A stretch of DNA of 5,020 bases from Pseudomonadota bacterium (lineage in GTDB: Bacteria; Pseudomonadota; Alphaproteobacteria; JAKJEU01), in the NCBI GenBank assembly GCA_022705265.1, contig JAKJEU010000112.1:1-5020 (forward strand), in the 5' to 3' direction. A program made the translations under genes and the position numbers. The notes below the pieces were generated by a model that was not told the DNA's origin, did no database searches, and saw only the letters and a program-made list of their open reading frames with translations. This document shows positions 1-5,020 of this stretch, piece by piece; the stretch's first letter is position 1, and each line of letters opens with the position of its first letter.

Positions 1-372
1 CAAATAAGGTTTATCCCCCTTGATTAATGCACCTTTTCCATCAACGGGCTCGCCAAAAGCGTTGATAACTCGTCCAAGCCAAGATATATGAGGATAAATT
101 ACAGGAGCCTTATCCAAAATTTCCACCTTACAGCCAGGACCAATCCCATCAAGTGAAGTAAAAGGCATTAAAAGAGTGGCTTTTTTATCAAATCCAATAA
201 CTTCGCAAGGAACTGATTTGCCGTTTCTTGTGGTGACTATACAATTATCGCCAATCGAAATGCCTGATTTTATGCCTGTCATTTCAATTGTCATGCCTTT
301 TACCGCACTCACAAAAGCAAAGGTTTTAAGCGTTTTTATGTCATTTATTTCTTTTATAATATTTTCATACAT
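1..372 (-). CDS. fliI: FliI, flagellum-specific export ATPase (N-terminal part, truncated by window edge)
   Basis: This is the ATPase of the flagellar type III export apparatus. It sits at the cytoplasmic face of the basal body and helps feed axial subunits into the export channel. Only the first 124 residues are in the window; the family is about 440-460 residues. What is visible is the N-terminal beta-barrel domain (about residues 20-90) and the entry to the RecA-like domain, with the family signature GRVINAFGEPVDGKG at residues 100-114. The Walker A and B motifs lie beyond the edge. The ATG at 370-372 is the first in-frame start after a stop at 397-399; the Shine-Dalgarno is weak (an AAGAAA-like stretch). 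The gene is divergent from ctrA across 87 bases, so CtrA control is plausible. Type III secretion (SctN) and F1 ATPase subunits share the fold, but the signature and the ctrA neighbour favour FliI. Confidence 0.87.
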   Translation of the reverse strand, partial: MYENIIKEINDIKTLKTFAFVSAVKGMTIEMTGIKSGISIGDNCIVTTRNGKSVPCEVIGFDKKATLLMPFTSLDGIGPGCKVEILDKAPVIYPHISWLGRVINAFGEPVDGKGALIKGDKPYL

Positions 373-380
373 ATTTTTTC

Positions 381-409
381 TTGAAACTGGATTCGTTTAT
401 GGTTATCTT
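381..409 (+). promoter_or_regulatory. Possible sigma-70-like promoter for ctrA, with a GAnTC site in the spacer
   Basis: TTGAAA at 381-386 (5 of 6 matches to the -35 consensus) and TATCTT at 404-409 (4 of 6 to the -10) are separated by 17 bases, which would start transcription near 416, ahead of the ctrA start codon. A GATTC (GAnTC, the CcrM methylation motif) lies at 390-394, just inside the -35 element. In Caulobacter a GAnTC site in the ctrA P1 promoter makes transcription depend on methylation state; a parallel here is inference. The region is AT-rich, so chance matches are likely. A second -10-like hexamer, TACAAT at 422-427, lacks a good -35. Confidence 0.3.
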
Positions 410-417
410 AATAATTA

Positions 418-432
418 TTAATACAATATTAA
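418..432. promoter_or_regulatory. Candidate CtrA-binding box, TTAA-N7-TTAA, between fliI and ctrA
   Basis: TTAATACAATATTAA matches exactly the full CtrA recognition sequence known from Caulobacter (TTAA, seven bases, TTAA). Two more TTAA half-sites flank it at 408-411 and 437-440, with spacings of 6 and 4 that do not make full sites. The box lies 28 bases before the ctrA start codon and 46 bases before the fliI start codon on the other strand, so it could serve autoregulation of ctrA, control of fliI, or both. In an 87-base stretch this AT-rich some TTAA motifs are expected by chance; the exact spacing and the identity of both neighbours raise the odds that it is real. Confidence 0.5.
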
Positions 433-459
433 CGAATTAAATGTAAAGGAGTTTCCATC

Positions 460-1100
460 ATGCGCATACTCTTGATTGAAGATGATCAAACCACTTCGGA
501 CAGCATTAAGTTAATGCTTAACAAAGAGGGATTTAATACAGAAGTAACCGATGATGGAGAAGATGGCGTTGAGCTTGCGAAAATGGTTTTGAGGTTTTAA
601 AACGAGTAAGAAGTGCCAAGGTTAAAACTCCAATCCTTATTCTATCTGGTGTTAAAGAGCCTGATAAAAAAGTAAGAGGTTTATTAGAAGGTGCGGATGA
701 TTATCTTACCAAGCCTTTTGACAGAAGTGAGCTGGTCGCAAGAATTCAAGCAATTGTAAGGCGTTCCCAAGGATATTCTGATTCCGTAATTAAAACAGGA
801 AGATTAGAGGTTAATATAACCAATAAAACCGCATACATTGACGGTAAGGCTTTGCATTTAACTGGAACCGAGTATGAAATACTTGAACTTCTTTCAAGAA
901 GAAAAGGTTCAAAGGTTACCAAAAATCAATTTTTAACTCATATATATAATGAAATGGACGACGAACCTGAAATTAAAATCATTGATGTGTTCATTTGTAA
1001 GTTAAGAAAGAAAATCAAAGACGCAACTGGTGGCGATAATTATATCGAAACCGTATGGGGAAGGGGATATGCTTTGCAAGACCCTAATGCCAAGGAATAA
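460..1100 (+). pseudogene. ctrA: CtrA cell-cycle response regulator, broken by an internal deletion and frameshift
   Basis: CtrA is an OmpR-type response regulator controlling cell cycle, flagellar and, in some species, replication-origin functions. The start is clear: AAAGGAG at 445-451, eight bases before ATG 460. Frame one gives 46 residues (MRILLIEDDQ..., acidic pair at residues 8-9) and stops at 598-600. The continuation is in another frame, open from 573 to 1100: end of receiver (ILILSG, GADDY, TKPF with the conserved Lys), the linker VIKTG, then the winged-helix domain with LTGTEYE, the near-diagnostic IIDVFICKLRKK, and ETVWGRGYAL. Aligned from memory to Caulobacter CtrA, residues about 42-57 are missing, some 49 bases at the junction near 580-584, including phospho-acceptor Asp51. 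Everything else is collinear and would end near residue 229 (231 in Caulobacter). The second frame has no ATG, GTG or TTG before a TTG at 852, inside the DNA-binding domain, so no functional DNA-binding protein is expected as written. It may be a true pseudogene or an assembly error. Confidence 0.88.
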
Positions 1101-1802
1101 TTAATTTTCTTTAATTTCTGCTTTTACAAGATATGCAATAATATTGCCATGTCCGAGGGTTCCCATATCAGCTTTTACCATTATTTTGTTGTCTAAGTTT
1201 GGTATTTTTGCAAAATATGCTTTAAGTTCGCCTTGGGATTGGTCAAAAAACCAACCGTAATCTTTTTGACCCGTTGATTCTATATCGACATTGCAAGCTA
1301 TTGCTTCACCTTGGTAAATTCCTTTGCCTTTATCTTTGATGTTAAGATTTTCAGTGTTTTTAAAATCAATTTTAAAAAATCGTTTTCCAGAGTAAACATT
1401 GTTTGATAAATCACAATTATCATTTTTTGTTATGTGACTTATTATGTTTAAAAATACAGTTTGGTAATCAACATAATCTTTGTATTCTGAAAAATCGATG
1501 TTTTTGGTTCTTTTTTTCTTACGAGTTTCGGCATTATATATATAATTTGAAGTTTTAAAATAATTTTCTTTGATCTCTCCGAAAGTGTCGTATTTCATCA
1601 TAGCATAATAAAGAGTGCCGATGAATCCCGTCGTCTTTGCAATTGATGAGATTTCATAAGTATTATCATTTTTTAATGTTATAGTAATTTTGGCGTTAAG
1701 TCCTCTTAAACCGCCAGCATAAACATCATATTCAAGGTCGATTGTTTTCGAAAAAACGCTTGAACTAAAAAAAATCAAAAAAATAAGAATATATTTAAAC
1801 AT
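1101..1802 (-). CDS. Exported DUF3108-family protein
   Basis: A 233-residue protein resembling the DUF3108 family of proteobacterial envelope proteins, whose biochemical role I do not know. It begins with a signal peptide: MFKYILIFLIFFSSSVFS, likely cut before Lys19, so it is probably periplasmic. Family-like features are the YDVYAGGLRG segment at residues 25-34 (usual opening of the domain), KTTGFIGTLYYAMMKYDTFGEI at about 56-77, YSGKRFFKIDF at 137-147, and two cysteines, 130 and 170, in GEAIACNV. The frame is open upstream as far as a TTG at 1920-1922, but that extension lacks a signal peptide at its N-terminus and overlaps the divergent Sel1 gene by 64 bases; I chose the ATG at 1800-1802 because the signal peptide then starts correctly. 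Its stop codon directly abuts that of ctrA, convergently, with no terminator visible. Confidence 0.75.
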   Translation of the reverse strand: MFKYILIFLIFFSSSVFSKTIDLEYDVYAGGLRGLNAKITITLKNDNTYEISSIAKTTGFIGTLYYAMMKYDTFGEIKENYFKTSNYIYNAETRKKKRTKNIDFSEYKDYVDYQTVFLNIISHITKNDNCDLSNNVYSGKRFFKIDFKNTENLNIKDKGKGIYQGEAIACNVDIESTGQKDYGWFFDQSQGELKAYFAKIPNLDNKIMVKADMGTLGHGNIIAYLVKAEIKEN

Positions 1803-1858
1803 TTTTAACTTAAATTGTATTATCATAGTGAAATAAAACTTAGCATAAGGCAGGATAA
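1803..1858. promoter_or_regulatory. Divergent intergenic region of the DUF3108 and Sel1 genes
   Basis: These 56 bases separate two divergent genes for exported proteins and must hold the minus-strand promoter and probably the promoter of the rightward operon. No convincing -35/-10 pair stands out on either strand; TATCAT at 1821-1826 (plus) and its minus-strand counterpart with TATGATAAT at 1818-1826 are possible -10 elements. Two TTAA motifs at 1805-1808 and 1810-1813 are one base apart, not the spacing of a CtrA box. The rightward Shine-Dalgarno is AAGG at 1847-1850 followed by CAGGA at 1851-1855, ahead of ATG 1859. Confidence 0.35.
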
Positions 1859-3157
1859 ATGATAAAGCAAATCTATTTATTATTAATTTTATTAATTTTT
1901 GGGGCTTCTTTTTCTCATGCAAATGAAAAAGAACTTTTCAGAACGGTTCAAACAAAAGCGTTGGCTGGTGATTCTTCTTCAATAATGGAAGTTGGAAGAA
2001 GATATTCAAAGGGAATCGATGTAAAAAAGGACGAAGAAGAAGCATTAAGATGGTACAATATGGCATTAAGCAAAAATTATGTTCCTGCATTTAAATTTTT
2101 TGGCGATGCGTATTACAGTGGCAATGAATTAAAATCGATTGAAAAAGATTACAATAAAGCTTATCAAAATTATTTCAAAGCAGCAAAAGACGACGAACAA
2201 GCAAGATATATGATTGCTTATATGGCTTTTCATGGTATTGGTGTGGATAAAAATTATAATATTGCTTTTGAAAATTTTTCATCAACTTGTCCTTCAAATA
2301 TATATTCATGCGTTTATCTTGGGATAATGTATCGATACGGGGTATTGGGCAAAAAAGATTATGATAAAGGTAATTATTATTTTAAATTCCTTGAATTAGA
2401 ACCATTTAACGATGTTGCGTCCACTGATGCTGAGGCTTATTTTAACAGAGGAAGAAGACTCATTTACAAAAACCCTGATAATGCGATTGATGTTTTGTTA
2501 AATGCAAAAGAATTAGGTTTAAAAGAAGCAGGAGATATCGTAAACATTGTTATATTAAATGACAATAAAGCTTATAAAACTTCGACAAAAGGTTTTGAAG
2601 TTTTGAAAAACTTTGCCGAAAGTGGTAATGTTAATGCTATGAATATGCTTGGCGAAATATATAAAGACGGTAAAATTGTTAAAAAAGACATTGAACAATC
2701 AAAAAAATGGTTAAAAGAAGCAACCGATAAAGGCGATGTGATTGCAAGCAGAAACCTTGGTTTATTGTATCTTGATGAAGGTGATTCAATCACTGCATTA
2801 AGATGGTTTACAAACTCAGCTGAGGGTAAAGATGCGGTTTCGGCTTATTATGTGGCTCAAATTTATGGCACAAACGAAATTTTAAAAGACGAAAAACAAT
2901 CCGAAGAATGGTTTTTAAAGGCGGCGGAACTTGGCAATTTCAAAGCGATGGCTGTTGCGGGTGCTATGTATGTTAATGGTACAAAGTTTGTTTCAAAAGA
3001 TTATGCAAAAGCTTATGCATGGTTATATTTGGCTTCTAATGGTTTTGTTGGTCTTGAAAAACAAAAATTAATTGAGAAATCTTTGGTTATAAAAACTCAT
3101 TTAAGTGAACAAGAGCTTGAAAAAGCTAATGAATATATAATAAAATATCAAAAGTAA
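1859..3157 (+). CDS. Secreted Sel1/TPR-like repeat protein
   Basis: A 432-residue protein made largely of Sel1-like repeats, paired helices of about 36 residues that act as protein-interaction scaffolds. A signal peptide (MIKQIYLLLILLIFGASFSHA, cut before Asn22) sends it to the periplasm or outside. Recognisable repeats with the pattern small-x-x-x-G-x-x-Y-x-x-G ... D-x-x-x-A-x-x-W/Y-x-x-x-A start near residues 39, 76, 114, 150, 258, 294, 327 and 361; clear examples are RYSKGIDVKKDEEEALRWY and EIYKDGKIVKKDIEQSKKWL. The stretch about 180-255 keeps the helical look but the motif is degenerate. Residues 385-432 (KAYAWLYLASNG onward) resemble the usual C-terminal cap of bacterial Sel1 proteins. 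No enzymatic domain is visible. It is the first gene of a probable operon, 26 bases before the dihydroorotate dehydrogenase homologue. The partner is unknown; proteins of this type include periplasmic regulators (such as ExoR of rhizobia) and virulence factors, but I cannot assign either role. Confidence 0.85.
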   Translation: MIKQIYLLLILLIFGASFSHANEKELFRTVQTKALAGDSSSIMEVGRRYSKGIDVKKDEEEALRWYNMALSKNYVPAFKFFGDAYYSGNELKSIEKDYNKAYQNYFKAAKDDEQARYMIAYMAFHGIGVDKNYNIAFENFSSTCPSNIYSCVYLGIMYRYGVLGKKDYDKGNYYFKFLELEPFNDVASTDAEAYFNRGRRLIYKNPDNAIDVLLNAKELGLKEAGDIVNIVILNDNKAYKTSTKGFEVLKNFAESGNVNAMNMLGEIYKDGKIVKKDIEQSKKWLKEATDKGDVIASRNLGLLYLDEGDSITALRWFTNSAEGKDAVSAYYVAQIYGTNEILKDEKQSEEWFLKAAELGNFKAMAVAGAMYVNGTKFVSKDYAKAYAWLYLASNGFVGLEKQKLIEKSLVIKTHLSEQELEKANEYIIKYQK

Positions 3158-3183
3158 TGTTTATAATGGTAAGGTAGTAAAAA

Positions 3184-4287
3184 ATGCAAAATCCTATTCT
3201 CTCATTGATACGAAAAGTTACAAGAAAAGATTTTTTCTCTTTGTTTGGCTTTGTTTTCAAAATGCTTTCTCCGTCTTTTGTTAAGAAATTTTTGATATTC
3301 TTATTAAAGGACAGAGTTTTTGAAAGTTATGAAAACACCGACCAATCATTAAGAGTGGATGTATTTGGTTCAAGTTTTAATAATCCTATTGGTCTTGCAG
3401 CTGGATTTGACGATGAAGTTGAAGTCGTTGATGAACTTTGCCATATGGGTTTAGGTTTTGGTGAACTTGGAACTTTTACTTTAAGAGGAAGTGAAGAAAA
3501 TTTCCAATCAACTAAGTTTTTCAGAAAACAATCAGCGATATTTTATCGTAATAATGGATATCACAATCTTACTTGCAAACAAGCATCTCCTAAGCTTGCA
3601 TTAAGACGCGGTAAAAAGAATTTGGTTGGGGTTTCCTTAGGCGAGGACCAACATTCAAAAGATCCAGTCGAAGATATTGTAAAATGTATTCCTTCGGTTG
3701 CTCCTTATGCTGATTATTTGGTTGTTAATCTTTCTTGCCCTGATTATTTGGGTGCAAAAATTTTACAAAATGAATTAAAACTTCATGACCTTGTTAAAAG
3801 AGCAAAAGAAGTTATAAAAATTGCGGTTCCATTAAAACCTTGTCCTTTGCTTGTCAAAGTTCCTTATGATATCCCTGTGGATGCTAAAAGAGTTTTGGTG
3901 GAAAGATGTCTTTCATGCGGTATTGATGGACTTGTTGTATCCGGTCCTTTGTTAAAGGTTCCAGAAGGTGTCATTTTAAGAGAAGCTGATTACGGTGGTT
4001 TCTTTGCTGGTCAACCTGTGGGTGAAGATGTTAATAATTTGATAAAAGAATATTATTATCTTTCAAATGGAAGACTTCCAATCATTGCAACTGGTGGTGT
4101 TTTCTCTGGAAAAGATGCATACAAAAGAATAAGAGCAGGGGCATCTCTTGTCCAAGTTTATTCGGTTCTTTTATACAAAGGCCCAGAATATATTCCAACC
4201 ATGATAAAAGAATTAGCAGAATGCCTTAAAGCTGACGGTTTTAATAGCATAGAAGATGCAATCGGTGCTGATTTAAAGAAAGCTTAA
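3184..4287 (+). CDS. pyrD: Dihydroorotate dehydrogenase family protein, class-2-like, with altered orotate site
   Basis: The 367-residue length and layout match class 2 (quinone-linked, membrane-associated) dihydroorotate dehydrogenase, which oxidises dihydroorotate to orotate in pyrimidine synthesis. Residues 17-42 form hydrophobic or amphipathic helices like the class 2 membrane-docking segment. The FMN barrel follows: NPIGLAAGF (67-75), GFGELGTFT (91-99), Arg114 (the quinone-site Arg position), LLVKV with Lys225, ATGGVFSGKDAYKRIRAGAS (302-321) for FMN phosphate, and LYKGP (330-334). Substrate residues deviate: GFDK reads GFDD (Asp77); the catalytic motif NxSSPNT reads NLSCPDY (182-188), with Cys185 as in class 1 enzymes instead of class 2 Ser, Asp187 for the orotate-binding Asn and Tyr188 for Thr; the TNTT motif near the end reads SGPL (253-256). 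So FMN binding looks kept and orotate binding doubtful. It may be a divergent PyrD or a paralogue with another substrate; the symbol reflects family only. Shine-Dalgarno AAGG at 3171-3174; it sits mid-operon. Confidence 0.78.
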   Translation: MQNPILSLIRKVTRKDFFSLFGFVFKMLSPSFVKKFLIFLLKDRVFESYENTDQSLRVDVFGSSFNNPIGLAAGFDDEVEVVDELCHMGLGFGELGTFTLRGSEENFQSTKFFRKQSAIFYRNNGYHNLTCKQASPKLALRRGKKNLVGVSLGEDQHSKDPVEDIVKCIPSVAPYADYLVVNLSCPDYLGAKILQNELKLHDLVKRAKEVIKIAVPLKPCPLLVKVPYDIPVDAKRVLVERCLSCGIDGLVVSGPLLKVPEGVILREADYGGFFAGQPVGEDVNNLIKEYYYLSNGRLPIIATGGVFSGKDAYKRIRAGASLVQVYSVLLYKGPEYIPTMIKELAECLKADGFNSIEDAIGADLKKA

Positions 4288-4292
4288 AATGA

Positions 4293-5020
4293 ATGGCAAA
4301 TATAATTGAACTTAACTCTTTATCCGATGTGATATCAAGATACGATGGATTTATCATTGATTTACAAGGCGTTATTCATGATGGGGATAAAATTTACCCA
4401 AATTCATTGAATGCTTTGAAATATTTAAAAGAAAATGAAAAAAAAGTTGTATTTCTTGCAAATTCGTCAAGAAGAGTTAAGGATATGGCAATAAAGCTTA
4501 AACAAATCGGAGTTGAGCGAGAGCTTTATGATGGGATATTGACTTCTGGTGAAGTTATTTATCATGACCTTAAAAGTAAGGTAGAGCCTTTTTTTCAAAA
4601 GCTTGGAAGAAAATATTACTATATTGGTTCAAATAAAAATCGTCTTGCTTTTGAAAGTGCGGGATACGATTATGTTTCGGATTTATCTTTTGCTGATTTT
4701 ATTGTTATTGGAGATATAATTGACAAGGACGATATGGTAAATAATTATATTCCGATGTTTCAAGAGGCTTTATCCCGTTCTTTACCTATGGTTTGTGCTG
4801 ACCCCGACCGAATTTCGATGATATCTGGCAATATTCCTATCATGGGTCCTGGTTATGTGGCGGAAAAATATTCTAAAATGGGAGGATATGTTTTTTTCCG
4901 CGGCAAACCTAAATCAGAATCATTTAATTATTGTTTAGAAGGTATGGGAATTTCCGATAAATCAAAAATTTTGGTTATCGGAGATGGTTTTGAAACCGAT
5001 ATTATCGGCGGTCATTATAG
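4293..5020 (+). CDS. HAD superfamily, subfamily IIA (NagD-like) hydrolase homologue, truncated at window edge
   Basis: The first 242 residues of a NagD-like HAD protein, resembling the alphaproteobacterial group TIGR01459 (about 280-290 residues); it runs off the right edge with only the tail missing. Motif I is FIIDLQGVIHDG at residues 20-31: Asp23 is the nucleophile position, but the +2 residue, normally the general acid Asp, is Gln25. Motif II is FLANSSRR (54-61, Ser58), motif III Lys205 in FRGKPK, motif IV IGDGFETD (229-236) for magnesium. The IIA cap lies between motifs II and III (about 80-185). The expected reaction is phosphate-ester hydrolysis in the cytoplasm; the substrate is unknown. 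ATG 4293 is five bases after the preceding stop, so the gene is probably translationally coupled; no strong Shine-Dalgarno is visible. A closer ATG at 4289 stops after six codons and was not used. Confidence 0.82.
   Translation, partial: MANIIELNSLSDVISRYDGFIIDLQGVIHDGDKIYPNSLNALKYLKENEKKVVFLANSSRRVKDMAIKLKQIGVERELYDGILTSGEVIYHDLKSKVEPFFQKLGRKYYYIGSNKNRLAFESAGYDYVSDLSFADFIVIGDIIDKDDMVNNYIPMFQEALSRSLPMVCADPDRISMISGNIPIMGPGYVAEKYSKMGGYVFFRGKPKSESFNYCLEGMGISDKSKILVIGDGFETDIIGGHY

Noticed and set aside
176..421. 81-codon open frame on the plus strand
   Set aside because: It is antisense to the clear fliI N-terminus, has no Shine-Dalgarno, and its hydrophobic stretches come from the complement of fliI coding sequence.
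585..598. Programmed frameshift as an explanation of the ctrA break
   Set aside because: A frameshift here would rejoin the frames but still lack about 16 receiver residues including Asp51, so it could not yield normal CtrA; no slippery site with a stimulatory structure is evident.
852..1100. Stand-alone 82-residue DNA-binding protein starting at TTG 852
   Set aside because: The start falls inside the winged-helix domain of CtrA, removing its N-terminal strands, and no Shine-Dalgarno is visible; it is the tail of the broken ctrA.
1803..1922. 40-residue N-terminal extension of the DUF3108 protein
   Set aside because: It would start at TTG, overlap the divergent Sel1 gene, and bury the signal peptide internally; the ATG at 1800-1802 is better.
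2572..2793. 73-codon open frame on the minus strand
   Set aside because: It lies entirely inside the Sel1-repeat gene, antisense, with no recognisable domain.
3162..3167. Perfect TATAAT in the Sel1-DHODH gap, as a possible internal promoter
   Set aside because: No -35-like hexamer lies 16-18 bases upstream; in DNA this AT-rich a lone -10 match is expected by chance.
4289..4309. Six-codon frame MNGKYN just after the DHODH stop
   Set aside because: It is too short to be a gene; at most it could affect initiation at the overlapping HAD start, for which there is no evidence.

Overview
The window is AT-rich (roughly one third G+C) and carries a CtrA-family cell-cycle regulator next to a flagellar export gene. 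CtrA is, to my knowledge, restricted to Alphaproteobacteria, so this is most likely a low-GC, flagellated (or recently flagellated) alphaproteobacterium. The standard genetic code fits: TGG encodes Trp, and TAA ends every complete reading frame (the two edge genes have no visible stop). A more precise lineage is not supported by the sequence.

Layout: (1) 1-372, minus strand: the first 124 codons of fliI, the flagellar export ATPase, running off the left edge. (2) 373-459: an 87-base divergent intergenic region with four TTAA motifs, one pair spaced exactly as a CtrA box, plus a plausible sigma-70-like promoter and a GAnTC site. (3) 460-1100, plus strand: ctrA, broken as written. Against CtrA of Caulobacter, about 49 bases are missing from the receiver domain. 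This removes the phospho-acceptor aspartate and shifts the frame, so a 46-residue stub is followed by an open stretch encoding the rest of the receiver and the whole DNA-binding domain. (4) 1101-1802, minus strand: an exported DUF3108-type protein whose stop codon abuts that of ctrA. (5) 1803-1858: a short divergent promoter region. (6) 1859-5020, plus strand: a probable three-gene operon with gaps of 26 and 5 bases. It encodes a secreted Sel1-repeat protein, a class-2-like dihydroorotate dehydrogenase homologue with an altered orotate site, and a HAD-IIA family protein that runs off the right edge.

How the parts relate: fliI and ctrA are head to head across shared TTAA sites. This fits CtrA controlling both its own gene and flagellar assembly, as in Caulobacter. 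The rightward genes have no obvious functional link to that unit. Two are enzyme-fold proteins with non-canonical catalytic residues, and two adjacent genes (DUF3108 and Sel1) encode proteins directed to the envelope. I found no mobile element, CRISPR array, tRNA, rRNA or riboswitch. The two observations most worth checking are the ctrA lesion (real mutation or assembly error) and the hybrid active site of the dihydroorotate dehydrogenase homologue.
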